Below are positions 24,874-32,935 of a stretch of DNA of 32,935 nucleotides, in pieces. The stretch is taken from the NCBI GenBank assembly GCA_017857175.1, contig JAFMDS010000020.1, forward strand, positions 1 to 32,935. Direction: 5' to 3'. Position numbers and translations under genes: made by a program. A model generated the notes under the pieces. It was not told the origin of the DNA and made no database searches. It was given only the letters and a program-made list of their open reading frames with translations. This DNA is from Candidatus Nanopelagicales bacterium. GTDB lineage: Bacteria > Actinomycetota > Actinomycetes > S36-B12. Position 1 is the stretch's first letter, and the number at the start of each line of letters is the position of its first letter.

Positions 24874-25809
24874 ATGGCTACGCAAGAAAATCCGACAGTT
24901 GGCTGGATCGGTCTAGGAAACATGGGGGCACCGCTGGCTACTCGCTTGGTTGATGAGGGCTACTCAACCGCGGTCTGGAATCGCACAGCTTCAAAAGCTG
25001 ATCCCCTTGCTGCCAAAGGTGCGACTGTCGTCGGAGCAATACGCGAACTGGGATCCCAGACAGTTGTGTTCAGCATGGTGAGCACATCAGCTGACCTAGA
25101 GCAAGTGATGCTTGATCCTGAACTTGGATTGTTAACGGGTGATACCTTGCCGGAGATCGTGGTGGATTGTTCGACGGTCAGTGTAGAGACCAGCAAAAAG
25201 GTCCGTGAGTTTGCTGAAAGTAAGGGAGTGCGCTTCTTTGCTGCTCCAGTGAGCGGTAATGGCAAAGTTGTAGCTGCAGGAAAACTAAGTGTGGTGTGCA
25301 GTGGCGACGAAGAAACCTTTGGCATCGTTCGACCCTTGATTGAATCATTTGGTCGTTCAGTCACCTACGTTGGTGACGGTGAGGCGGCTCGCCTAGTGAA
25401 GATTTACCACAATCTCCTGCTGGGTATTTACACGCAGGCTCTTGCGGAGATCCTCGTTCTGGGTGAAAAAAGTGGTGTTAAGCGGGAAGCCGTTATGGAG
25501 TTCATTAATAACAGCGTGATGGGCTCGATCTTCAGTCAATACAAAACGCCCGCCCTGGTCAATCTTGACTTCCACCCCACCTTCACTCCTGTACTGCTCC
25601 GCAAGGATTTTGATCTGGGATTGACCGAGGCACGCAAGCATGAAGTTCCAATGCCCATAACCAATCTGACCCGTGACATTGTGGAAAGTTCAATTGGTCA
25701 TGGCTTTGCCAAAGACGATTTCGCGACCATGTTGCTCATTGCAGCGGCGAATGCAGGAGTCGAACTAAAGAGTGAACAGGCTGATGTCACCGATGGTTTG
25801 GATCTCTAA
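24874..25809 (+). CDS. Beta-hydroxyacid dehydrogenase (3-hydroxyisobutyrate dehydrogenase family)
   Basis: A 311-residue NAD(P)-dependent dehydrogenase that oxidises 3-hydroxyisobutyrate, tartronate semialdehyde-type or related beta-hydroxyacids. The Rossmann motif GLGNMG (13-18) is followed by the substrate loop APVSGNG (Ser127) and the catalytic lysine in VKIYHNLL (Lys176, with Asn180). LLRKDFDLGL is the conserved C-terminal KD motif. The usual SGG in the substrate loop is SGN here. ATG 24874 is favoured over 24868 because AAGGGG then has 7 nt spacing. The stop overlaps the OsmC gene by one base (TAATG). Confidence 0.9.
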   Translation: MATQENPTVGWIGLGNMGAPLATRLVDEGYSTAVWNRTASKADPLAAKGATVVGAIRELGSQTVVFSMVSTSADLEQVMLDPELGLLTGDTLPEIVVDCSTVSVETSKKVREFAESKGVRFFAAPVSGNGKVVAAGKLSVVCSGDEETFGIVRPLIESFGRSVTYVGDGEAARLVKIYHNLLLGIYTQALAEILVLGEKSGVKREAVMEFINNSVMGSIFSQYKTPALVNLDFHPTFTPVLLRKDFDLGLTEARKHEVPMPITNLTRDIVESSIGHGFAKDDFATMLLIAAANAGVELKSEQADVTDGLDL

Positions 25810-26288
25810 TGAGTGTGGTCGAGCCAACAGGTGAATTCATCCGTCGACGACAGGTGAGCGCGACCACCACTAATTCCACGATGCGGACGGTGCTCGATTA
25901 CGCGGAATCAGGTGTTCAGGTCACCGATGAGCCAGTTGCCGCGGGTGGAGGGGGTTCTGGCCCCACACCACTTCAATCAGTTCTTGGAGCCCTGTGTGGG
26001 TGCGAGGCAGTCACATTTCGCCGTACGGCAACAGAGTACGAATTCGAGTACGACCGCATCGAGTTCGAAGGTGCGGCCACGATCGACATCCGTGGGCGCA
26101 GTGGTGATCGCGCAGTTCGACCGCACTTCCAAACGGTCAAGTTACAAGCGCGGGTTTTCACTGCTCAGTCGCAGGAGGAATTAAATGAACTCGTCGAAGA
26201 GGTCGAGGCGCGCTGCCCCGTCATGAATCTTATGAAGGATGCGGGTGTAAAGCTCGACGTGCGATGGGAAGTATTTCCTGAACACTGA
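25809..26288 (+). CDS. OsmC/Ohr-family protein
   Basis: A 159-residue OsmC-fold protein. The first cysteine region is GALCGCEAVTF (Cys63, Cys65) and the second is EARCPVMNL (Cys136). This two-cysteine arrangement is that of thiol-dependent peroxidases for organic hydroperoxides. The GGGGSGPTPLQSVLGAL stretch before the first Cys is the family signature. Coupled to the dehydrogenase gene by TAATG, it may protect against a reactive intermediate of the pathway or simply respond to oxidative stress. Cys65 is the likelier peroxidatic residue by spacing; this is not certain. Confidence 0.88.
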   Translation: MSVVEPTGEFIRRRQVSATTTNSTMRTVLDYAESGVQVTDEPVAAGGGGSGPTPLQSVLGALCGCEAVTFRRTATEYEFEYDRIEFEGAATIDIRGRSGDRAVRPHFQTVKLQARVFTAQSQEELNELVEEVEARCPVMNLMKDAGVKLDVRWEVFPEH

Positions 26289-26321
26289 GGCATGGGTTCA
26301 CAGCCGCGTTGAAATTTCAAG

Positions 26322-26349
26322 TTGACAGAAGCCTCATCGCATGTAGGTT
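26322..26349 (+). promoter_or_regulatory. Promoter of the Dpp/Opp-type operon
   Basis: A perfect -35 TTGACA (26322-26327), 16-bp spacer and -10 TAGGTT (26344-26349). This is the clearest two-part promoter in the window. The start is expected near 26356, giving a leader of about 67 nt before the dppB-type ATG. Confidence 0.65.
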
Positions 26350-26384
26350 ACGTGGATCGCTGAATAGTTGGTAGCTCGTGATAG

Positions 26385-26400
26385 CAAACGATTTTGTTTG
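26385..26400. promoter_or_regulatory. Inverted repeat in the leader of the Dpp/Opp-type operon
   Basis: CAAAC-GATTTT-GTTTG, a 5-bp inverted repeat with a 6-nt centre, about 30-45 nt downstream of the predicted transcription start. It could be a repressor site; an RNA stem this short would be weak. Confidence 0.3.
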
Positions 26401-26422
26401 AATATGACGAATTGAGGGCACG

Positions 26423-27436
26423 ATGCAGGTTCGACAGTACCTGATTAGGCGGCTAGCTTTGTTGCCGCTGATCATGCTCGGTGTGAGCATCATCGTGTTC
26501 ACCTTGACTCGATTTACCGGATCTCCCGTTGGCATTTACGCGACACCAGACATGACGCCCGATGAGCTGGCTGCACTAGAAGAGCGCTATCGACTTGATG
26601 AGCCAATACCGGTTCAGTACGCCTATTGGCTTTGGGGCCTTTTGAGGGGGGACCTCGGTTGGTCAGGTGTCTCTGTGGCTCCCGTCACCGACGTCATCGG
26701 TCTCAAGCTCGCGGCAACTTTGGAGCTAGCCTTGTTTGCGGCCCTGGTGGCCATCGTCGGCGGGATTGCATTGGGCACCATCGCGGGAGTGCGTCGCAAC
26801 AAGGCGCCGGATCATGCTGCGCGCTTCTTCTCCATTTTGGGTGCAAGTACCCCGACCTTCTGGTTCGGACTGCTCTTGCTTATTCCGTTCTACCTGTGGC
26901 TTGATTGGTTCCCCATTGGTAGGTCGACACCAGAAATCTTTGACACCATTGCGCACCCCACGGGGCTCTATACCGTCGACTCAGTGGTGAGCCTGAATCC
27001 CACGGCGATGTGGGATTCCATCCGACACATAATTCTTCCGGCGGTGGTACTCGGGTTTGGAGCAATGGCGATCATCGTTCGCATGATGCGGTCGTCAATG
27101 GTGGAGACAATGTCCGAGGAATATGTCGATGCTGCACGCGCCAAAGGTTTACCCGAGAAGCTGGTCATCAAGCGACATGCGCGCCGCAATGCTCTGGTTC
27201 CCACAGCCACCGTAATTGGTTTGAGTTTTGGTTTTCTCCTTCAAGGAGCTGTGGCTGTGGAGTTGATCTTTCGATGGCCGGGCCTGGGTCAATGGGTAAC
27301 GAGTGCAATCCTGTCGGGGGATCAAGCAACGATTATGGCCTATGTCCTGATTACCAGCTTGATCTTCATGCTCATCAATCTCACAGTTGACATTGCCTAT
27401 GCTTATCTTGACCGACGGGTGGTGCTCGGTTCATGA
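26423..27436 (+). CDS. Dipeptide/oligopeptide ABC transporter permease (DppB-like)
   Basis: A 337-residue membrane subunit with six helices. The N-terminus YLIRRLALLPLIMLGVSIIVF and GSPVGIY are typical of DppB/OppB. The large extracytoplasmic loop lies after helix 1 (MTPDELAALEERYRLDEPIPVQYAYW). The coupling helix EEYVDAARAKGLPEKLVIKRHARRNALVP contacts the ATPases. The start follows GAGGG at 4 nt. It overlaps the next gene by four bases (ATGA). Confidence 0.94.
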   Translation: MQVRQYLIRRLALLPLIMLGVSIIVFTLTRFTGSPVGIYATPDMTPDELAALEERYRLDEPIPVQYAYWLWGLLRGDLGWSGVSVAPVTDVIGLKLAATLELALFAALVAIVGGIALGTIAGVRRNKAPDHAARFFSILGASTPTFWFGLLLLIPFYLWLDWFPIGRSTPEIFDTIAHPTGLYTVDSVVSLNPTAMWDSIRHIILPAVVLGFGAMAIIVRMMRSSMVETMSEEYVDAARAKGLPEKLVIKRHARRNALVPTATVIGLSFGFLLQGAVAVELIFRWPGLGQWVTSAILSGDQATIMAYVLITSLIFMLINLTVDIAYAYLDRRVVLGS

Positions 27437-28377
27437 CAATGACATCAGAGAACGTGACTATTTCATCAGAATCCCAGCATCCCAGGAAGTTGCGTAGCCG
27501 CGCATCATCTGTTCGCTGGGCTCGTCGCCGCGAAGTCATGCGTGAAGTCCTGCGCAACCCGTTGACGGTGATCGGTGTTGTGATCATTACCCTTTTCCTC
27601 CTCATGGCGGCGATGGCTCCGCTCTTGACAGAGGCCAATCAGCCGGATCCCTATCAAAGCCCTCGAGACTGGGCAAACATTGACGCGGCGCCAGGGGTTG
27701 AGGGTCACGTGTTGGGCACAGATTCGACAGGCGGAGACGTCCTGTACGGGATCATCTGGGGGTCTCGACTCTCGCTGCAACTGTCCTTGACCGTGGTGAT
27801 CTCCACCCTGATCATCGGAACGTTTGTCGGAAGTGTTGCCGCAATGCGAGGTGGCCGCATTGACAACTTCCTTATGCGGGTAGTGGATGTATTCCTAGCA
27901 ATTCCTGAACTTATCTTCGCTCTTGCGATCGCAGCAATCTTGGGACCATCATTTCGCAACATCATTTTGGCCCTCGCTGTTGTGTTCTGGGTCAAATACG
28001 CTCGAATTATCAGAGGCGAAATCATTCGGGTAAAGCAAACCGATTACGTGGCTGCGGCGCGGGTCGTTGGGGATTCGACGTGGAATGTTTATCGTAAAGA
28101 TGTCCTCCCCAATGCAGTGACGCCGCTTGTCGTCCAAGCCACTTTGGACATGGGCAATGTGGTGCTCATTGGAGCCGCTTTGAGTTACATCGGCTTGGCT
28201 CAAGCCGGACTCACTGAATGGGGCGCAATGGTTAGCGCTGGGCAATCCGGAATTCTTGCGGGTCAATGGTGGGTGTCCACATTTGCTGGCGTAGCCATTT
28301 TGCTGTGGGCACTTGCATTTAATCTCGTTGGTGACGGATTGCGCGATGCCCTAGATCCCAAGACCGAAGGGCGGTGA
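27433..28377 (+). CDS. Dipeptide/oligopeptide ABC transporter permease (DppC-like)
   Basis: A 314-residue partner permease. A cytoplasmic N-terminus of about 45 residues precedes the first helix (NPLTVIGVVIITLFLLMAAMAP), followed by the DppC hallmark HVLGTDSTGGDVLYGIIWGSR. The coupling loop TDYVAAARVVGDSTWNVYRKDVLPN is present. The C-terminus NLVGDGLRDALDPK is standard. It starts by ATGA overlap with the DppB-like gene and ends by GTGA overlap with the next one. Confidence 0.95.
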   Translation: MTMTSENVTISSESQHPRKLRSRASSVRWARRREVMREVLRNPLTVIGVVIITLFLLMAAMAPLLTEANQPDPYQSPRDWANIDAAPGVEGHVLGTDSTGGDVLYGIIWGSRLSLQLSLTVVISTLIIGTFVGSVAAMRGGRIDNFLMRVVDVFLAIPELIFALAIAAILGPSFRNIILALAVVFWVKYARIIRGEIIRVKQTDYVAAARVVGDSTWNVYRKDVLPNAVTPLVVQATLDMGNVVLIGAALSYIGLAQAGLTEWGAMVSAGQSGILAGQWWVSTFAGVAILLWALAFNLVGDGLRDALDPKTEGR

Positions 28378-29609
28378 GCAATGTGAGTGCGAGCGATGTG
28401 AATAACAGCGAAGACTGGTTGCTGCGCGTGGATGACCTGAGTGTGCATTTCCACACTCCTCGGGGGGTGGTTCAAGCTGTCGATCACGTTTCATTTGAGG
28501 TGAGGCCCGGTGAAACTCTCGCCCTTGTTGGTGAAACAGGCTGCGGAAAGAGTGTGACCGCTCGGTCGATCATGAAACTAGTTCCAGAACCACCAGGGGA
28601 TTACGCCTCGGGAAAAGTCATGTTGCGCAACCCTGCCACGGGCGCAGTTATTGACATGCTCGCTGCTCCGATGGATCAAGTTCGCGCAACGCGTGGGGAT
28701 CGTATTGCCATGATTTTTCAGGATCCAGGAAAGGCATTGAATCCATCTTTGACTATCGGCCGTCAATTGGCTGAAGTCTTTGGTGAACATCGTGCTCAGA
28801 TGTTGCTTACCAACGCAGGGATCGATCCTGCCAAGGCGCCGTTGGGATCCAAGTCGGTGGCGAGCCAAAGAGCAGGAGTGATTCGACGTTCGTTTTTCAA
28901 TCTGACTCACCGAGGACAGTCGCGCGCACTGCAAGCAGCAGTTGATGCCTCTGTAATCGATGCCCTCTCCGATACCGGAATTCCAAATCCCCGAAAAGTG
29001 ATGTCGAGTTACCCACATGAGCTTTCAGGTGGAATGAAGCAGCGCGTGATGATTGCACAGGCTTTAGCGTGTGATCCCGATCTTCTCATCGCTGACGAAC
29101 CCACGACCGCTCTCGATGTCACCATTCAGGCACGGATCTTGGATTTGATCAACGATATGCAGCAACGGCGTGGAACGGCAATCCTGTACATCACACACGA
29201 CCTGTCACTGGTTCGACAATTTGCAGACCGTTTGGCTGTGATGTACGCGGGACGTTTGGTGGAGAGCGGTCCTGCACTTGAAGTGCTCAGATCCCCCCAG
29301 CATCCTTACACCCAAGGGCTGCTTGCGGCGATCCCTCGTGCCGGTACGCCGCGCGGTCAATTGGCGGCCATCGCTGGTTCCGTACCTCAGCTCATTGACC
29401 CGCCACCGCAGTGTCACTTCAGCTCACGATGTTCGTTCAGTGCGCAAGCCTGCACAAATCATGTGCCGGGACTCATTCCCCTGCCCGTTGCTCGTGAAGT
29501 CGCCTGCCTTCGATTCACGGATGCTGTAAGTTTGGGCGTTAATCAAGAGCAAATGCCCAGTCACGTGGACCTCATTGAAGTCGAATCAGCGGAGGCGGTG
29601 TCCTCATGA
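28374..29609 (+). CDS. Dipeptide/oligopeptide ABC transporter ATPase (DppD-like, enlarged)
   Basis: A 411-residue ATPase; typical family members are about 330. Walker A GETGCGKS (53-60), Q-loop FQDP (115-118), signature LSGGMKQRV (217-225), Walker [13 protein letters not shown] (237-248) and H-loop ITHDLS are intact. About 45 extra residues lie between Q-loop and signature (roughly 140-187, basic and Ala/Ser-rich). The C-terminal oligopeptide-transporter domain carries the Cys cluster [14 protein letters not shown] and a further tail of about 50 residues. The GTG start overlaps the DppC-like gene; the in-frame GTG at 28383 is an alternative. Confidence 0.92.
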   Translation: MSNVSASDVNNSEDWLLRVDDLSVHFHTPRGVVQAVDHVSFEVRPGETLALVGETGCGKSVTARSIMKLVPEPPGDYASGKVMLRNPATGAVIDMLAAPMDQVRATRGDRIAMIFQDPGKALNPSLTIGRQLAEVFGEHRAQMLLTNAGIDPAKAPLGSKSVASQRAGVIRRSFFNLTHRGQSRALQAAVDASVIDALSDTGIPNPRKVMSSYPHELSGGMKQRVMIAQALACDPDLLIADEPTTALDVTIQARILDLINDMQQRRGTAILYITHDLSLVRQFADRLAVMYAGRLVESGPALEVLRSPQHPYTQGLLAAIPRAGTPRGQLAAIAGSVPQLIDPPPQCHFSSRCSFSAQACTNHVPGLIPLPVAREVACLRFTDAVSLGVNQEQMPSHVDLIEVESAEAVSS

Positions 29610-30991
29610 GTATTACTGAACAGCAACTAGGTAATGGTCAGCCCGCCACCACATCCAAGAGTGACGTGATGACTTTGCGCGATGTAACGGTGCACTATCC
29701 CGTAAAAGAAGGTGTACTCCAGCGAGTGACAGGAGCCGTTAGGGCCGTAGATGGTGTCGATCTATCCATTCCTCGCGGTCAGACGTTAGGGCTGGTGGGT
29801 GAATCTGGGTGCGGCAAGACCACCCTTGGCCGAGTGATTGCCGGACTCGTTCCAGCAACGGGTGGAGATATTTGGTTTGACCTCGATGAAACAGCAAAAG
29901 CCCAAATGGAACGTCTGCGTTCGGTTCCCGAGAAGTCCATGTCGGCAGAGGATAAGACAATCTGGTCACACTTGGAGGCAAACCACCGCCTCGGTTCCAT
30001 GACACGAGAGCGGCAGCGCGTATACCGTCGAAACTGTCAGTTCGTTTTCCAAGATGCTTTCGCCTCTCTAAACCCACGGCAGCTTGTGCGAGACATTGTT
30101 GGGCGTCCACTGCGCGTGTATCACGAAGCGTCCGGTGAAGATTTAGACCTCAAGGTGATAAACCTGTTGGAGCGGGTAGGTCTCGGACCTCAGCATCTAC
30201 TTCGCTACCCGCATCAATTCTCCGGCGGGCAACGACAGCGCATATCTATTGCACGCGCGCTCGCTTTAAATCCCGAGTTTGTGGTACTCGATGAGCCAAC
30301 AAGTGCACTCGACGTATCTGTGCAGGCGCAAATATTGAATTTGCTTGTTGAATTACAGGAGGACCTTGGACTCACCTACCTGTTCATCACACACGATCTC
30401 GGTGTTGTGCAACACATGTCGGACTATCTGGCAGTGATGTACCTGGGGCGAATCGCTGAAATAGGACCAACCGCAGAGGTGTTCCATGACCCACTGCATC
30501 CGTACACGAAAGTTCTGCGTGACTCAAATCCCTCGCTGGAAGGTGATGAACTCGATCACTCGGCGCACCTGCGCTTAACGGGAACGGTGCCCAATCCAAT
30601 TGACCCACCTCAAGGGTGTCGATTGCATCCCCGGTGCCCAGTTTCTACGTCGGAGTGCGGCTGGCAGGTCGATGACATGTTCCTGAGTCTTGAGACGAGC
30701 ACGCCGGCATCCTTTGAGGCAATTTCACGCGTTGAACGATCCAGTCCCTTCGCTGCACAATTGGTTATGGACGATGACGTTGCTGCGCTAGAACTCTTTA
30801 CAGAGATCCAAAACTCTCGGTCACCCTTCGGTGGTGCCGTGGAAAACATCGAGTTGGACGGGGCGAACGTCTCCATCCGACTGCGGGAGGTGGAGGAGAT
30901 CCCTCTCATCCCGGTTGCACCAGGTCGGATGAGTTCCTGTCTGCTGGCAGGTCGCCCGGATGGTATCAGGCCTCCAGCCGAATCCCGTTAG
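29606..30991 (+). CDS. Dipeptide/oligopeptide ABC transporter ATPase (DppF-like, enlarged)
   Basis: A 461-residue ATPase, longer than the usual 330 or so. Walker A GESGCGKTT (65-73), Q-loop FQDAFASLNPR (from 148), signature FSGGQRQRISIARAL (205-219), Walker B FVVLDEPTSALD (225-236) and H-loop ITHDLG are intact. A charged helical insert of about 45 residues (92-140, DETAKAQMERLRS to TRERQRVYRRN) lies between Walker A and Q-loop. The C-terminal GCRLHPRCP motif is followed by an unusual tail of about 100 residues. The ATG overlaps the DppD-like stop (ATGA). Confidence 0.92.
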   Translation: MSITEQQLGNGQPATTSKSDVMTLRDVTVHYPVKEGVLQRVTGAVRAVDGVDLSIPRGQTLGLVGESGCGKTTLGRVIAGLVPATGGDIWFDLDETAKAQMERLRSVPEKSMSAEDKTIWSHLEANHRLGSMTRERQRVYRRNCQFVFQDAFASLNPRQLVRDIVGRPLRVYHEASGEDLDLKVINLLERVGLGPQHLLRYPHQFSGGQRQRISIARALALNPEFVVLDEPTSALDVSVQAQILNLLVELQEDLGLTYLFITHDLGVVQHMSDYLAVMYLGRIAEIGPTAEVFHDPLHPYTKVLRDSNPSLEGDELDHSAHLRLTGTVPNPIDPPQGCRLHPRCPVSTSECGWQVDDMFLSLETSTPASFEAISRVERSSPFAAQLVMDDDVAALELFTEIQNSRSPFGGAVENIELDGANVSIRLREVEEIPLIPVAPGRMSSCLLAGRPDGIRPPAESR

Positions 30992-30996
30992 TCATG

Positions 30997-31079
30997 AGTT
31001 CGAGGAAGAAAGGTACGTCCATGTCGATGTCAAATTCGAGGTCGGTAAAAAGTTCAAGGAAGGAAGGTACGTCCATGTC
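30997..31079 (+). repeat. Duplicated ribosome-binding-site/start module before the dppA-type gene
   Basis: Two 29-bp near-identical copies (30997-31025 and 31051-31079) at 54-bp spacing, differing at only two positions. Each holds a purine-rich Shine-Dalgarno stretch (AGGAAGAAAGG or AAGGAAGGAAGG) followed 7 nt later by ATG (31021 and 31075). Because 54 is a multiple of three, the copies stay in frame (SSRKKGTSMS / SSRKEGTSMS). Confidence 0.88.
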
Positions 31080-32811
31080 AGTATCTCTCAACGGTGTTCA
31101 ACACCGGTCGCGCAGTCGAGGAAGGTCCGCATTTGCGGCCGTCGTAGGCGCAGCGGCACTGGCACTGGTACTCAGTGCGTGCGGTGGTTCCGAAGGAAGT
31201 GGTGATGCGACTGATGCGGGTGCCTCCGATTCCTCAGGTGGCGCGGTTGAAGTTATTAACGCTAATGTCATCGTGCATCATCAAAATGGTGAACCAAACA
31301 GTCTTGACCCCGCTCGCGCCGAACAGGGCGAAAAAGGTGAAGCTTTTATTGACAATATTTATGAGCGACTTCTCGATGTCGGTCCGGATAGCCCCGATCT
31401 GATCCCTTCCCTCGCAACGGAGGTTCCTACCCAAGAGAATGGTCTCGTGAGTGCAGACCGACTCACTTACACTTTCCCCATTCGCCAGGATGTGACCTTC
31501 CATGACGGCACTCCGTTCACCGCCAACGACGTCGTCTACTCGTGGGAACGCGTCATGACGATGAATCTGCCGGAAGGCCAAGCCGCGGCTCTGGTGGACT
31601 CGGTAGCCTCGATGCGGGCTGTGGACGATTTCACCTTCGAGGTCACCCTCAATGAGCCTGACGCGTCATTCCTCTACTCCGTTGTTCTCAACCCGGTGGC
31701 GTCAATCGTCAGCCCAACCGCGGTTGAGGCGAACGGCGGCATTGTCGCGGACACTCCGAGTGAGTGGATGGATACCAACATGGTGGGCACAGGACCCTAC
31801 GTATTTGATAGCTGGAAACGTGGGGAGTCACTGTTGATGACCGTCAACCCGAATTACTGGGGCACCAAGGCAAATGCTGATGTGCGCTGGGACATCACTC
31901 CAGAAGAGAGCTCTCGCGTGCTTGCTCTGCAGGCGGGGGATGCCGACATCATTGACATCTCGCCATCAAACGTGAGCGATGTTGAAGGGGTTGAAGGCGT
32001 AACTATCTATGAAAACGGACTCTTGTTGGAACCCATTCACCTGGGATTCAACATGCGCTCGGATTCACTTCCATCAGGAGACACCATCCCGAGTGATTTC
32101 TTCGCAGATAAGAAGATCCGTCAAGCATTTAGCTATGCATTCGATTACGACACGTATATCAACTCGTTCCTCGATGGCTATGGTGCTCGTTACACCTCAT
32201 ACATCCCACAAGGTGTATTCGGTTATGACGAGACTGCTCCTGTATACAACTACGATCCCGCAAAGGCTGCAGAGTTGCTCCAGCAAACTGAGTACTGGGA
32301 CAAGGGATTCACGGTCTCAATTCTTGTGCAGGCAGGGGAGCCCGAGTTTGAAGGCGTTGCGCTCTTGATGAAGGACGGTATTGAGAAACTGAATCCGAAT
32401 TTCCGAGTCAACGTGGTTAACCAGGCCGAGACCCAGTTCGATGAGAACTTGGGAGCAGACCCCGTTCCCTATGCACTCTGGGTGAAGAACGCTGATCCCG
32501 GCGCGGACCCACACCAGTTCTTTGACCCCCTGCAGCATCCTGATGGGGACTGGGGTTCCAAGCACGGTATGCGGGACGCTTATGAAGATCCCGATCGAAT
32601 CGCTGAACTGATTGACTCGGGTAAGGCGACTATCAACCCTGAAGAGCGCAAGGCGATCTACGCGGAGTTGCAAAGACTCCTCCAGGAGGATCCCATGTGG
32701 GTGTACGCGGCACAGGAAGGCTTGGCCTACCCCTACCGTTCGTGGCTCAATGGGTTCGTGGTGAATCCGCTGTGGCGCGGACCGCACTACGAGTACTACT
32801 CCAAGGGCTAG
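31075..32811 (+). CDS. Dipeptide/oligopeptide-type ABC transporter substrate-binding lipoprotein
   Basis: A 578-residue lipoprotein of the SBP_bac_5 (DppA/OppA) family that captures a peptide or similar solute outside the membrane. From ATG 31075 there is a basic N-region, a hydrophobic core and the lipobox LVLSAC (Cys36). The mature part shows NSLDPARAEQGEKGEAFIDNIYERL, a signature-like VTFHDGTPFTANDVVYSWERV and GTGPYVFDSWKRGESL. ATG 31075 is chosen because AAGGAAGG precedes it at 7 nt and the signal peptide fits; in-frame ATGs at 31021 and 30994 would add a polar repeat in front of the signal. Last gene of the operon, unusual because binding proteins often come first. Confidence 0.9.
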   Translation: MSVSLNGVQHRSRSRGRSAFAAVVGAAALALVLSACGGSEGSGDATDAGASDSSGGAVEVINANVIVHHQNGEPNSLDPARAEQGEKGEAFIDNIYERLLDVGPDSPDLIPSLATEVPTQENGLVSADRLTYTFPIRQDVTFHDGTPFTANDVVYSWERVMTMNLPEGQAAALVDSVASMRAVDDFTFEVTLNEPDASFLYSVVLNPVASIVSPTAVEANGGIVADTPSEWMDTNMVGTGPYVFDSWKRGESLLMTVNPNYWGTKANADVRWDITPEESSRVLALQAGDADIIDISPSNVSDVEGVEGVTIYENGLLLEPIHLGFNMRSDSLPSGDTIPSDFFADKKIRQAFSYAFDYDTYINSFLDGYGARYTSYIPQGVFGYDETAPVYNYDPAKAAELLQQTEYWDKGFTVSILVQAGEPEFEGVALLMKDGIEKLNPNFRVNVVNQAETQFDENLGADPVPYALWVKNADPGADPHQFFDPLQHPDGDWGSKHGMRDAYEDPDRIAELIDSGKATINPEERKAIYAELQRLLQEDPMWVYAAQEGLAYPYRSWLNGFVVNPLWRGPHYEYYSKG

Positions 32812-32828
32812 ACCGCAAGAACAATCAA

Positions 32829-32860
32829 GAAGGGGCGAGACCTGCGCGTCTCGCCCCTTC
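32829..32860. terminator. Hairpin terminator at the end of the Dpp/Opp-type operon
   Basis: A perfect 13-bp GC-rich stem (left arm GAAGGGGCGAGAC, 32829-32841; right arm 32848-32860) with a 6-nt loop, starting 18 nt after the dppA-type stop. On the plus strand only ATTT follows. On the minus strand a T-rich tail (TTGATTGTTCTT) follows, so it may serve a convergent gene as well or better. Confidence 0.75.
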
Positions 32861-32906
32861 ACCATTTGAGCGACAACTTAACAATCCAATCTCCCAATCT
32901 AACGTC

Positions 32907-32935
32907 CTAATCCTCGGTGGCGCTGTCACTCGATT
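32907..32935 (-). CDS. Possible C-terminal end of a convergent gene (truncated by window edge)
   Basis: On the minus strand the frame entering from the right edge reads SSDSATED followed by TAG (32907-32909). The acidic Ser/Asp/Glu tail resembles a protein C-terminus, and the bidirectional hairpin at 32829-32860 would terminate it. Only nine codons are visible, so this is tentative. Confidence 0.3.

Noticed and set aside
1-32935. tRNA/rRNA genes, insertion sequences, prophage or defence genes
   Set aside because: No cloverleaf-like stretches, transposase motifs, terminal inverted repeats, or phage or defence domains were seen on either strand.

Overview
The window is a gene-dense bacterial chromosome segment with about 30 protein genes, no RNA genes and no mobile elements. 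It most likely comes from an actinobacterium. The evidence is the block sucC-sucD / PerM-like DUF6350 membrane protein / purN / purH, which matches the gene order around Rv0951-Rv0957 in Mycobacterium. An ACT-domain malic enzyme, a UvrD/PcrA helicase and a secreted protein with 'VLGYY'-type repeats point the same way. Base composition looks moderate (roughly 50-55% GC by eye), lower than soil actinomycetes and compatible with an aquatic lineage; I cannot fix the taxon. Several genes carry a TAnnnT -10 hexamer exactly 6 nt before the start codon, which suggests leaderless mRNAs.

Left part (1-13407): the 3' end of a repeat-containing surface protein, then pcrA, which converges on an NAD(P)-malic enzyme. 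That enzyme shares an 85-bp divergent promoter region with a stand-alone B12-binding subunit of an acyl-CoA mutase. Next come sucCD, a TauE/SafE permease coupled to sucD through a 14-bp tandem repeat, and a chain of genes overlapping by 4 nt (PerM-like protein, a second membrane protein, purN, purH). A YdcZ-type DMT transporter ends this part. Together these form a central-carbon (malate/pyruvate, methylmalonyl-CoA/succinyl-CoA/succinate) and purine-synthesis neighbourhood.

Middle part (13355-17433, minus strand): a compact operon whose transcription order is an NMT1/SsuA-like binding protein without a signal peptide, an MFS transporter, a LacI-type regulator and an aldo/keto reductase. An operator-like palindrome lies just downstream of its putative promoter.

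Right part (17622-32811): a catabolic/uptake region. A branched-chain-amino-acid-type (Liv) ABC importer, with the second permease and first ATPase fused, is followed by an M24 (creatinase/prolidase-fold) protein that has lost most metal ligands. Then come an alpha/beta hydrolase of the 2,6-dihydroxypseudooxynicotine-hydrolase/FrsA type, a beta-hydroxyacid dehydrogenase and an OsmC-family protein. A complete Dpp/Opp-type ABC importer follows, with its binding protein encoded last, behind a duplicated ribosome-binding-site/start module. The combination suggests uptake and breakdown of a nitrogen-containing organic compound or modified peptide; the substrate cannot be read from the sequence. A strong hairpin and the apparent C-terminus of a convergent gene close the window.
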